NCBI GenBank assembly: GCA_027946365.1
Contig: JAPEUQ010000001.1
Location: 2,976,001 to 3,040,000, forward strand
From: Kalmusia sp. IMI 367209
Taxonomy: Eukaryota > Ascomycota > Dothideomycetes > Pleosporales > Didymosphaeriaceae
DNA: 64,000 bases
Reading direction: 5' to 3'
The notes beneath the pieces are model-generated. The model saw only the letters and a program-made list of their open reading frames with translations. It was not told where the DNA came from and ran no database searches. A program made the position numbers and the translations under genes. Position 1 is the first letter of the stretch. Each line of letters begins with the position of its first letter. Below are positions 10,575 to 21,265 of the stretch, in pieces.

Positions 10575-11140
10575 CATCAACCCCGAGCTCATTCAGACCA
10601 AACCCGAGCAAAAATTCCAAAGTAGCCCGCAGGCGCGAGCACAAGACCTACCCGTGTAACTCCTCATGCCACAGAGCCGAGGATGACGCGGAGCTAGGCG
10701 TGTCTCAGCTCTGGAGGGAGGAAGCTCGAATGCCAGCTGAGAGGGTCAAAGATCTGCGAGAGAGTGAGAAATCAAGATGCGATCGAGAGGTGAGTTTAGG
10801 CCCCAAGGTACCTACAGCCACACCTCCGGGTGAGAATAGGAACAGAGAGGCCGAGAGTGCTAGGCTGGGAGACGGCAGTTTAGAAACTGGTTACAGGAGT
10901 CGACTTACTTCTGAAAACGCACGTGAAGTGGGCATCGAGGGGGAAGAATCTGAGGACGAAGATGATGTCATGGCGAGGATGCTCCAGGAACAGGCGCGCA
11001 AGATTGCACTGTTACCCGAGATGCCGCCGGGGCGTACTGATTTGGATCTGCTGCCCAGAGAGAGGACGATACCTGTGAAGCGCAGGGCGAAGGCTTCTAG
11101 AAGGGAGAAGAAGGAGGCATCTCGTAGACGTCGAGAGTGA
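10319..11140 (+). CDS. Hypothetical low-complexity Ser/Arg/Glu-rich protein
   Basis: 273-aa single frame starting at the ATG at 10319, preceded by a pyrimidine-rich leader. It has no recognisable domain. Residues about 68-92 form a serine tract encoded by TCA/TCC repeats. The middle is charged, and the C-terminus is strongly basic (VKRRAKASRREKKEASRRRRE), resembling a nuclear-localisation signal. A Gly-Glu-rich acidic patch (EESEDEDDVMARMLQEQ) precedes it. Probably intrinsically disordered and nuclear. It could be an unspliced fragment of a larger gene; I see no clear donor or acceptor. Confidence 0.5.
10544..10573 (+). repeat. (TCA)n trinucleotide microsatellite
   Basis: About ten TCA units in tandem, coding for a poly-Ser tract in the hypothetical protein at 10319-11140. 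Likely length-variable between isolates. Confidence 0.9.
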
Positions 11141-14100
11141 TGGGATTGGGGTGGTGATCATCACCATCGCTCGTATGGGAAAGGGTAGACGAGGTGCAGC
11201 TAGACAACACAAAGCAGGAAGCTCGGCTAGAGAGAGCATTTGGGATTCTTAAGGTTGTTTGAGTTTCATCCCCATCACTAATTTCGTAGTAGATGAAAAT
11301 TTCCAGAGAACGTCTCGGGCTTCGAATAGTACTTTGATTCGGTGTTTTTTTGGGAGAGGGTACTACTGAGAGACGAGAGAGGCGCTTCAGAGCCGAATAA
11401 CGCAATCCGTTTTAAACGCGAAGCCGCGGACGAACCCATTCAGGATATTTCAAGGAGTTCTATTCAACGCCGCCTGCCATGTGGAGATTGCAGCTAGGCT
11501 TTTATATAGAAAAGGGTGTGTCGTGTGTGGACCGACTGAGTCCGTCCACCATCAATGCTACTTCTTTGCACTTTGAAGCCCGTCATACGCCTCCAGCACA
11601 GTACTAAGTGCTTCAATCAATTTTATCTTTCTGCTTCCGGCCTAGATATTGGTGATGCATGACGTATAATTTCAAAGCCACGACAAGTCCACATCGATCT
11701 TCTTCTCAATTATTTTGACGGTAGCGCAGCAAGGATGGGCCTAAATATTTGTGACATACGTTTCAAAAGCAGGCGCTGGTCCACATGTACTTCCTGTGGA
11801 AAGTTTTCAGGGCGGAGACGCGGCAGAGACGCACATCAAGGTCCTGATAATTCATTTTAAAAGATCGAGATAGTCTTTATTTTGTATTGTGGGTGCCTTT
11901 TCATTCTCTTGCGTTAAACAGGGACGTGGAAGAACAGATAAAGGATTTGGCGCAGGGTCTGGCTCACAGAGGATGTTTGGAGTATCCTTTTTGTTCGACA
12001 GGCTAAGCACTAAGCATATGTTTACGTAATGTTGCTTTTGAAGTTGTTATCTGGTCTTCAACATTGTCTCAGGCAGTTTTTGTCTCCTGAAAACAGGCGG
12101 ATATTCCTACGTCTCTTCTGTGATTTTTGGAAACCCTCCAAGACCTTGGATCAGAAAGGTCCGTCGGTTTTTGGCGGTCGTACTCCGCACTTGCCCTGAG
12201 GGAGTATTCCGCAAAATCTGGAGATCTTCTTTGGTTCACTTGCAGGTGATACACGATCGAAACTTTCTTTTCCACGTCGAACGAGGACATAGCCAAAGGT
12301 GTTCAATTTTGAAGTCCTTCTTGGCGAGCATATAGTATTCTGTACATTGCTTTATTGACGGTATCAAGCGAGACACCTATGAGCCAGGTTGATATATTTC
12401 TAGTTTTGTATGACAAGAAGGGAAGATATCGAAGATGGCATGGATGCAGCGGTCGGAACACGCGTACGATCAAGGTTTTAGCATCTCGAGATCGCGCATC
12501 CGGCAGACATTTGTGGAGTTATATGGACATCTTCAGCTCAGCCAGACAGGAGCACACGTCGCAATGCCTTCTTTTCTTAAGTATGATCCCCCAGCCACTT
12601 AGCGCTTTGATAGAGCCTGTTTTCTTCTGTAGGACCAGCAACAAACATCATATTGGCCGCTGTAAGTTTCTTGAGCTCTCCAGAAGACACATGTCATGGA
12701 TGTTCAAAAGCCTTCAGTCCAGAGCAGCAGTAACGCGCCATGATCTTCTTGTGATGGCCTTAATAGTCTTGCAAAGAAATTGCCGCGATTTGGCTGCTTG
12801 CGTTTAAGCCGTGGACTTCAAACATGACGCAGAAGGTCTGGAGTCTATTTCGAGAGCACAATGTGTTGTGGAGAGGCCTTCACGTCCAAGGTATGAGACG
12901 GCGACAGATGTAGGCCTATATGGCTTTTTGAGGGGTATTCTAACACACATTAGGTTTAGGATCCATGATTTGGTGTCAGACACGAGAGCAGCACAGGCGT
13001 TGATATGGCATAAAGTTCAAGTCTTCCTGTCCGCGATATTGCGTTGTATGTATACTTTTATCTCGTACATGGTAAATGAAAGAGGTTCAAGCAACTTTTC
13101 CAATGTCGTATGTGACTTACTATACAGCATGTTACAAAATGATTGTTGATTATCGTCCAAGGCGGGGAAACGCATGGAGCGCTGCATGTACGACTTCGTT
13201 GCTCTTTTTGTACCGCTTATTACAGGCATCCGACGTGCGAAGCTTCCTTGTCCTAGATCGAGGGGGCACATGCTATCGATATCTGTACATTTTCTTCCCG
13301 CAAAGTTCAAGCTCAAGCTCGATTTCGGGCTCTCCTTCTCTACGTCAGTCCTTGTCCTCTAGTCTTCTCATTCTGGCACCTGCCCCTCACATAAGTGGTG
13401 CAGGCTGTGATTCCTTTTGCTTGATCTGGATTCGCGTCCGTTTGGAACGTGTGGCGGTTATGTATATCGAAATTAGTATAGAGAAGCGGCATTATGTCAG
13501 GATCCACAACCCCTTTTATACTGTACTTGAAAGTAGCAGCCGAGCCGTGTTGAGGAATATGGACTCATTAAGCTAAAAGAACTACGTTTATCCCTCACAG
13601 CACTGATAAGCACTAATCAGCGCTCACGGAACATATGCTGCGACTATCCACCGGCTGTCCTCTTGACACCAGAGCCACATGTGCGCAGTTGGATCCATTA
13701 TTCCTTTCTCTCTTTTGCTGCATCACATTGATCGAAATGAAGAACGCTTCCGCTTTCTCCCGCCGCAGATCGACACCATCGCCGCCAGCCTGTGTGGCGA
13801 CTCCCAAGGTCACACACGAAGTCTGAGGTTGGATGCTCCTGGTTCTTCAGGCCTTTATAACATGTTGCAATAAGAGAAGCATAGTTCCAGTTCTCGTCAA
13901 TTTTTTTCTTTGAACGCTCGATGACACACAAGAGCACAGTTGGGTTTCTAAACTTCCATGAACAAGGAAGGACCATGAGCAAATCATGTTATATCGAAAG
14001 TTGACTTGAGACACCCCAAGGACGCAGAAATGTCATCATGTGCTCAATGATGCTCAGATTATAGTCCAAGGTCTCGAGTTAGAGAGCTATGTAAATGTCT

Positions 14101-15556
14101 TCTCGAGACTTTTGTTCTCTACTGGGGATTCCTAGGGCATAGGACCGCAAAGCTATTCTTGGACTAGCGCAGCTTGTTCGCGATTGTACGCGACATGCCT
14201 AGTGTGAAGCTGGGCGACACCCATAGATAGATTTCCAGTATCTTTGGTTAGAAAAGCATTTTCCAAACTTCATAAAGGTAATTATCCCTTTCTTTTGATC
14301 GCTGCTGGTCCGACATACACTATTGTGGGGGTAGTTTTCTGTTTTAATTGGTCAGATCCTTCTTCTCCGATCATGGGTTGAGAGTATGGGCAATTTGTGA
14401 CAGAGATACTGCATACATGTTCTTGTGCTAGCTTCATCTCCTCTTGACAAGCATATTATAACTTGTTCATTTTTTCATTTTATATATTTCATCGCTCCCA
14501 ACGACGAGCATTTACATGGACGCTTAGATAATAATCTTGTGAACGGTCTTTGGCGAGATGTTGAAGAAATGGATCAACGAGCAATTCTATATCATCGCAT
14601 TATTCTTGTTTTGAGTCATGATTCAGCAAGCTGCCCCAGCAATGGTCAAGTTCGAGCTCATGTGTGATTATGACCGAAGACCATGATTCTCAAAATATAA
14701 ACTGATGGCATCCCAATTCCAGTCCTCCATCTTCAGTCGTACAGCATGTCCCAAATATATCCCTTAATGCGTATTTTATAGTAGCCAGCTGAAGGAAAGA
14801 GGTATTGATAGAAAAGGCCAGGCATGCTATCGATGCCCTTTTAGACTCTCTCTCCCCATGAAGAGATCTGTGTACTTATTGAGAATCTAGATCGGCACCC
14901 ATGATTTTGTCCAGAAGCTTGTATAATGGGGGTGCACTTAGTAGGACATGGACGAAAAAAACCCTTTTCGACCCCCATGCACGTCCAACTCTGCCTTCCT
15001 GAATGAAGCTTCCACGAAAGATTGCTTCTTCACAAACGACCGCCTCATATCATCTGAGGACTCGTCTTCTGGACCGGACTCCCGGTGCTCATGAATGGTC
15101 TTTTTTTTAATCCTCCACCAGCTGCCAATCTCGAGGAAGCGATTTTTTGTATTACGTCCCTCTCCCGCGAGAAACAGACTCCATGTATTCTCAGTTTTCG
15201 AATTTTAGTGACTGCGAGCTGAAAAGCGGGGAAAGTGTGATGAGAAAAGGTTGAAGAAGATCGCGTTTATATATCATGCTTCATCCTTTACCAGTCTAGA
15301 TTCGGTGGATACAGCGTCATAATCAACGAGATGGACCCTTCACTTGGGATGATTGAGTCAGTACTAGAGGCGATCAAGTGTTTGATAAACACGGTAAGCC
15401 CAGAAGCGCTCCATTTCCTGGGAACCATGGAAATCTCGAGATCAAATGAGCACATACTAGGCGAGACATGATCTCAACCGAGTGAAGCTTATACAGACAG
15501 GGGATAGTAAAATGTCGAAGAGACTCTTTTTATTAATCTAGAGGATTGAAAATTGA
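11141..15556. other. 4.4-kb gene-free block with diverged short repeats and TATA-like leaders
   Basis: No open frame here has domain-like composition or convincing splice structure. Short motifs recur: CATGCTATCGAT at about 13269 and 14823, and two stretches of about 35 nt beginning CGAA(A/G)CTT(T/C)CTT near 12257 and 13237 that match at roughly three quarters of positions. The motif pair GGAGCACAC (12549) and CCCCCAGCCA (12588) also occurs in the 49-53 kb block. A TATATAAAC box (minus strand, 15265-15273) is followed by a pyrimidine-rich leader and CTAAAA. Several other TATA-like sites point the same way (about 14775, 13518). It could be decayed repeats or a family of short, unrecognised transcription units. 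Confidence 0.4.
15265..15273 (-). promoter_or_regulatory. TATATAAAC box, promoter-like unit A
   Basis: Minus-strand TATATAAAC followed by a pyrimidine-rich stretch and CTAAAA about 62 nt downstream (15208-15203). The same arrangement occurs at 49698-49706 and 53360-53368. No confident coding sequence follows. Confidence 0.35.
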
Positions 15557-17158
15557 CTACACTATATCGAACCACTGATTAAATCTATTCTGTGGGTCTA
15601 CTTGTTTTTTGATAGTGCGTAGCCTGTCGAGACTATCTCCATACACGACCGAAAGATCTTCATCTCCATGCGCAAAGTTAACGTACCTGTTGCAAGTTAG
15701 CATCTCATCAGCACGTACTCCGCCATGGTCATAACTTACGAGGCGTTCCTGCCCAATCCATCATTACTTCGCCACAAATCTCTTGCCGCCTTCCCAAAAG
15801 CCACAGCCTCCGCATCATACGACGCATCATAATACCACGGAATGGCAACGGCATTGAAATTGACATTCCGATGTGGGAATGCAGTAGCTCCTGCGGGCAA
15901 AGACCGCGCCTTACCCAACGAATACGCTTCGACAAGGACAACGCTGTTTTCAGCTCCAGGCTTCTGTTGAAACACGACGTACTTGTCCCAGATCTGGCGC
16001 CATACAGACGGGATCATGGTCTGGAAGCCTACTGTGAATGACGGCTTGCGTCCGCCTCTGGTGCAGAACCCGTCGGCGCCGGTGTTCCACTCGGGGTAGG
16101 GCAATACAGTTGTTGTGTCTGCGACGGGCCCGATGGCGTAGAGGCTTGCGAAAGCGGCTTTACCTGAGGCTGCGTCTCCCTTGTAGAGGAAGGGTGTTAC
16201 GACTATGGCTGGTGTGTTCGTGGGTGGGCCGCCGGAGATGAAGTACATGAAAACGTTCATTTCAGGCTTGAGGACAAGGTTCTGGATGGCTTGTACGACT
16301 TGCTCCAGTTTGTCGGGGGTAAATATAAGTGCACCATTCCATGCAGATCTGGCGGCTGCTGTTGCTGGGGTCCTGTACCCAAGGTATGGTTAGCAAATGT
16401 TCGAAGCACGAGAACTATTGAATCGACTCACGCTTTCACTATGGCAGAAGTGACGATTCCAAAGTTTGGACCCGCGCCTCGAAGAGCCCAGAAGAGATCA
16501 GTGTTCGAAGCCGAAACGGTCTGGATCTTCCCATCTGCTGTCACGAGGCGAACAGAGATTATCTGATCGACACCCATTCCCGCTATTCCCATCAAGTTAC
16601 CGTAGCCACCACCCAAGTAGGCGCCTAGCGTTCCGACGCAATTGCAGTTCCCAGTGAGCACGAGAGCGCCAGCCGCATCCGCTGCTCGAATGGTAGAATT
16701 AATCGACACTCCACCTCCAATTGTAGCTTGCGTTTTGTCTGCGTTGAAGGTTACTTGATTGAGTCCAGCAAGATTTATTATCACGCCGTTGTTGTTCATT
16801 TTGAAGGTAGTCGACCACCCGTTGCCACCATTTTGAGCAAGGAATGGGATGCCGAAGGCATTACAAAATGCTACCTGTTTGCCTCCTCTGTAAGCTTATA
16901 TGCATAAAAAGCTAGGGTTGTTCACATTCGGCTTACCGTAGCTTGAACATCCAATTCACTTTTCGCATTGACAATGACAGCGGGGTCGGGAGCAGCATAC
17001 ACGCTCCAACGATTCGGATCATCGAAAGAAATAGTAGCACTTGTCGAGAGCTTCGATTGCAAGTCGGACTTAGCCTTTGCTTGAATCTGCGCCGGTGTCA
17101 ACGCAGCCTCGCAAAGACACGCGAGGAGCGCAACGAGCCAGAACCCGAAGACGGTCAT
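15557..17158 (-). CDS. Secreted FAD-linked oxidoreductase, berberine-bridge-enzyme type (4 exons)
   Basis: Exons 17158-16937, 16874-16432, 16372-15740 and 15686-15557 (introns of 62, 59 and 53 nt) give 475 aa with no frame break. MTVFGFWLVALLACLCEA at the N-terminus is a clear signal peptide. The PCMH-type FAD domain follows, with NGGNGWSTTF where BBE-like enzymes usually have a Gly-Gly-His flavin-linking motif, and GNCNCVGTLGAYLGGGYG, which retains the cysteine used for the second covalent link. The C-terminal BBE segment reads YVNFAHGDEDL...RLRTIKKQVDPQNRFNQW. The expected chemistry is oxidation of an alcohol, amine or C-H bond with O2. It is the leftmost gene of the RiPP-like cluster, and secretory routing would match a precursor that is processed in the secretory pathway. 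Confidence 0.9.
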
Positions 17159-17711
17159 TTGGAGTAGCAATGAAAATGATAAGAATGGTTGCTGTAACTG
17201 AGGCGGACATCAATGCCAGCTTTATACGAGGCGCGGCTTACTGGTGCTCATTCCCCGAAGCCACGTGGTGGGCGGCACGCGAGCAGGGATCAGAACATGG
17301 GCGCCGTGGCTGGCCACCAATAATTAGGAGTCTACGCGATTCGCAAAGAGTCGTACAGGGGTATTCTTTCACGCGTGAGAAACATGACAAAGAGGCTTCA
17401 GGGCGTCACCAGTCTAGGCGAATGTGCTTGATGGCACGGCCCAGACGTTCATCGGCCGGGTTTCGAATGTTACGTAGCTGGGAGCTATATTTATCGAGGA
17501 ATAGAGAAGCATGGCGCAAATAGGGGTCCCAGTTTGGCAATTGCGTGTTTCAACTACTTTCTGTTTGATTAGAGATGGTATATCTTGACCCAAACATGTT
17601 GCCCGTATGTTTAGGCTGCTGAATGCTTGCGTGCAAAAGAGCGTGTGCTGTAATTGTATTCCTTACCTCGGTGTCGAGGTCTGTAGCAGTCTAAATTGAT
17701 ACACATAATAC
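17159..17711. other. Intergenic within the cluster
   Basis: Promoter of the FAD oxidoreductase and 3' region of the receptor-like gene. No further gene or repeat was identified. Confidence 0.5.
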
Positions 17712-19095
17712 CTATACTACATGATGCACACTCCTCGTCTCCACACTGGTGTGCACAGATATACCACTTTCAGGGCCTGCGATATTGCTATTATGCCTGG
17801 CCATCTCATTTTCACCATCAGACCCTGCATCTGTCGCTCGAATCGAGGTATCAACCCCGAGTACTGGAGCATCTGCGTCATCAATCTCCGTCCATTCCTC
17901 AGTGCCGAGTTTCTTGGACCTTTTGCTTCTTAATTCGTAGTCCATATTGCCCAAGCTCGAAGTGGGTTTCTTTGGACGTATATGCGTCCAGATTGGGCGG
18001 AGAGTCGGGAGGCAAGACGAAATAACTGCAAGCGAGAGCTCGATATTGGTCCAGAAGAAAACTGGAGATGTGTAGTCTAGTAGCTAATTAGCGTGTGATT
18101 CGGATTTGGTGTAAATATCCTTACAAGTTTCGTCATTGAAGTGGAGAGCAAACTCGTCGGCGATTTTGGTCAAAACCACCAATCTCGTGATACTGATTGC
18201 GATAACTCTGAAGAGAATGAATATATCAGCACATATTCGTTTGCTAGAAAGAAATTAGGGACATACGAAGAGCCGAGTAAGAACATTCCCAAAACACCTA
18301 GCTTTTGATGCCAAGGCAGCTGGAGTTTCAAGACCATTGGAATAGGCATTACTAGGATGCCGACATCGATGATCAGATCTGTGTACACAACCGATAGCCA
18401 CATGTCTATGACATGGGTCATACATTTATTGCCGTAGAACGGCTCAATAAGAGCCGTCACTGGATAGCAGGTGAACAGGTTCGCAAAGGCGTATGCGATG
18501 GTCCAGCCAACAACAAAAAACATCATCACCCACACCACCCATCGGAATGAGCGCGTGTGGAAGATGGTCTTGTAGAAGATAAGGAACGAAGCCTTGATGA
18601 GGCCAAGACCGACAACACTGAGGATGTTGACAGCGAATTTTGTCTTCACGCTTGTCAGACTACTCCCCGATATACATGGCTACAACATTAGGATTGACAG
18701 CTTACACGCTCATAGACGAGGAATTCTGGATCATCAAGAATGGGCATGCCCTTCTCGTCGACATTTTGATGCTGGCCCAGGCTCCCGTGGATGGCGGCTT
18801 TGTGGCTCAATTAGCAAAAATGGGCGTTGAGGAGCGGATGACTAGCTTACCCACAACCTGGAGAATGGAGCAAGAAAGAGCAACAACCTGCTCAACGTTA
18901 GTCTCTATTTGCAAACTGAGTCTCTAAAGTGCCCACCAAAGCTGAGAAGCACAGATAGTCTTCCAGTGCCAACTTTCTCGATCCAAGGTGCTTCGCCCAC
19001 ACGCGTAATCCGACGAAAGCCGTGGGGATGATCATGAAGACAACACCGAGTCCTATCATCATCCCCTGGCTGTAGTCCTGCTTCATAGCAACCAT
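17712..19095 (-). CDS. PTH11-type/rhodopsin-domain integral membrane protein (about 6 exons)
   Basis: A plausible model begins at the ATG at 19095 (MVAMKQDYSQGMMIGLG, first TM helix). It continues through GLRVWAKHLGSRKLALEDYL, a segment GSLGQHQNVDEKGMPILDDPEF, and helices in TKFAVNILSVVGLGLIKASF, WVVWVMMFFVVGWTIAYAF, VVYTDLIIDVGILVMPIPMV and GVLGMFLLGSS. It ends with VIAISITRLVVL and a cytoplasmic tail starting LRPIWTHIRPKK. This is the order of the fungal seven-helix PTH11-like family, several members of which are G-protein-coupled sensors. Introns lie near 18240, 18090, 18690, 18840 and 18910. Exons 2 and 3 join out of frame by one base at a GGG donor (about 18850), so a missing base or an unusual splice is likely. 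It sits inside the RiPP-like cluster and could sense the product or the host; that is inference. Confidence 0.75.
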
Positions 19096-19960
19096 GATTG
19101 CGACTAATAGAAAAAGTAACGTTGAGATAGAAAGTGGGCCTCGTCATGCAATGGTTCTGTTCCTGAAGGGATATACGGAATGGCGTCCATTTCTCTCGTG
19201 AGGGCTTGCGCCTCGCCTCGGGCCTTGGCTTCAAGCTGAGGAGACCGAGAATATGGTGCTATGCCAGGAGCGTACTATTGTTCATCTTGGGATTCCCGGC
19301 TTCAGACAGTGCCCGTCCGGAGAAGATGATGTGAACATTGGGCGCACCTGAAGCCATCGTTCGGGAATCCTGCATGAAAGAGTACAGCTGCCTAACGTGG
19401 CATGGCGAATCATGCGTGTATGACTGCGCTTGGGAGCAGGCTTAGCAATCTATTCGTATTGTGGTTTTCGCCCAGCGCCACCACATTCACGGTAAGCTGA
19501 TTTAAGGCCGGACTTCACAGCGTGGCGTTCTCAAACAGTCTTGGAGGCAAACAAGTGTGAGATTCGTCTGTAATGGGATGAGATTGTACTAGGGATGGAA
19601 TATGCGACATCCTAGAGACGCCACGGTCGGTTTCCAGCGAGCCGTCGAAATCTACACTTCTTCGCAAACTCTCGATCCTGCTCGATCCTGATAGCAGCCG
19701 AGACATGCATGGTAAGGTGGCCGACATCGGTAGGATGGAATCTCTAGGGCTGAAAAGCCTAGACTACACGGCAGGACAGGGGGGTGATGGAAAAAATCAG
19801 GGAATGATGATTTTATTGGGCACTCGCTTATCATTCACGACCCGATGGCAGCCCCGCTTCCCGCCAATTAGCTCCCGCTAGCGCCCGCTTACCTCGACTT
19901 CACTCTGGGGGATCGCACAGGCTGCATTTTGTTGCTTGCCCCAATCCCGCGCCACCCATC
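19096..19960. other. Intergenic within the cluster
   Basis: Between the receptor-like gene and the 3' end of the precursor gene, which lie on the same strand. Only short frames lacking conserved features. Confidence 0.5.
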
Positions 19961-20380
19961 TCAACCCCGGGCCGACCAGCTGTTGCGAACCAGCTCGTCC
20001 GCGTCTGCCTCCGCAGTCCTCGCCGACCATGAGTTGCGCACCTCGTCGTCGGCGTCCTTGGGAGTGAGTTGCCCACGGGCAGACCACGAATTGCGGACCT
20101 CGTCGTCAGCGTCCTTGACCAGCTGCGCGCGAGCAGACCACGAGTTTCGTACGTTGTCGTCTGCATCCTTCGTAAGTTGCGCGCGGGCAGACCACGAATT
20201 GCGGACCTGATCGTCCGCATCAGCCTCGCGTACGCTCACAGCGCTGTTGGTCACTGATATTCAACTTAGCCGAGCAAAACTAACATGTCGTGCCTAGAAT
20301 TTAACTGGCTGTTACATACCTCCGTTCAGTGGAAGAGCTAGAGCCGCACCGGCGAGCAGGGAGATAAATACGAAGCGCAT
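19961..20380 (-). CDS. Secreted tandem-repeat RiPP precursor (dikaritin-like), 2 exons
   Basis: Exon 1 (20380-20320) encodes a 16-20 residue signal peptide beginning MRFVFISLLAGAALA. A 66-nt intron (20254-20319, GTATGT donor, CTAAG branch) leads to exon 2 (20253-19961); total 117 aa. Exon 2 holds five consecutive units of 15-19 residues, each built as acidic spacer (DADDx) + VRNSWSAR + variable linker (AQLTK, AQLVK, GQLTPK, TAEA, then Gly-stop). VRNSWSAR is identical in all five while its codons differ; the first core Ser uses TCG, TCA and AGC. This indicates selection on the peptide. Signal peptide, repeats and two neighbouring UstY-family genes match fungal RiPP precursors such as UstA. Oddities: no Kex2 dibasic site, only single Arg/Lys between units, and no Tyr in the unit. 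A non-RiPP secreted repeat protein is the alternative. Confidence 0.85.
19964..20226 (-). repeat. Five tandem copies of the VRNSWSAR unit
   Basis: Coding repeat of 45-57 nt per copy inside the precursor gene. DNA identity between copies is high outside the core as well, suggesting fairly recent amplification, yet the core codons carry only synonymous changes. Confidence 0.9.
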
Positions 20381-21265
20381 TGTTGAGGCTGTTGGAGTGG
20401 ATTGATCTCGAAGAAATGTGTTTGATACCTTGGGCTCGAGCCGATGGATATGGGGTCTGACAGCATGGCCCTCGGTTGGGCTATATGCTTTCGACTGCCT
20501 AGGACGAAGGGCGTCAACATGCCACGGACATGCCTTGTCGGTCATGTGCCAGCTGCCGTGTCCGCTGCAGTGCACTTTTTCACGTTCCGTCGTCATTGTA
20601 CGTCCATAGCCTTCGACACTATCGTCCATACATTTCAACAAGGTCTTCCAATGCGGACACCGGCGATCTGGAGCATTATCCGGTAGAAGGGTCTGGCGCG
20701 GCTTACTGACATTAGCGATGTATACACCATACACTAGAATAGGTAATCATCTTATGATAATCGGTAGAGGTCATAGCGTTTACCTCCTTTCTGTAAGCTG
20801 ACTTTACTCTCGTATATTGCCCCCAAGAAATCCCGCCTATGGAGCTCACACTTTCCTAGCACATGACATATCAATGCATCATGATGGGGTGCTCGTACGG
20901 CTGGAGGCCTTGACGGGCATTGAAAAGGGAAGGTTTTGTTCCGGGATGCCCGTTGTTCGCCCTGCATGTGCGGACACTCCATGTGCAATGCATATCATCG
21001 AGTCAATCGGTGTGAGCCTTGGCATACCGCAGCGGATAATGCAGCTGGACCATAGACAGCGTGCTCAACATTGTGCAACGCGATGTCACTGTGTATCCTT
21101 AGCTTGGGTCTAGGCTGCTGGTGGCCAAGGCAAAGGGCGATCAATCGGGCGTTGGAGATGTGTAGATTGGCCTAGCTTACAGTGAATCTTCACTCCGAAT
21201 GCAGCACCGTGAGAAGCCACTGTCTGCAGTGGCCCATTGTGAATCAGTGTTTCTGGTGCATCATC
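20381..21265. other. Divergent promoter region between precursor and first UstY gene
   Basis: 885 bp between the precursor start codon (minus) and the UstYa-like start codon (plus). A shared bidirectional control region is likely. I found no transcription-factor site I would defend and no further gene. Confidence 0.5.

Noticed and set aside
19929..20210. Plus-strand open frame running antisense through the precursor repeats (repeated LRTSSSAS-like peptide)
   Set aside because: It arises because the minus-strand repeats are free of the relevant codons; it has no signal peptide, and the synonymous-only variation fits the minus-strand frame.
19961..20380. Mating-pheromone (alpha-factor-type) precursor as an alternative identity
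   Set aside because: The acidic DA/EA spacers resemble dipeptidyl-peptidase trimming sites, but the repeat lacks the Cys/Trp/Gly pattern of ascomycete alpha pheromones, and two UstY genes flank it.
20381..20734. Upstream extension of the precursor reading frame (about 118 extra codons before the signal peptide)
   Set aside because: It would bury the signal peptide internally; the start at 20380 gives a standard secreted precursor.
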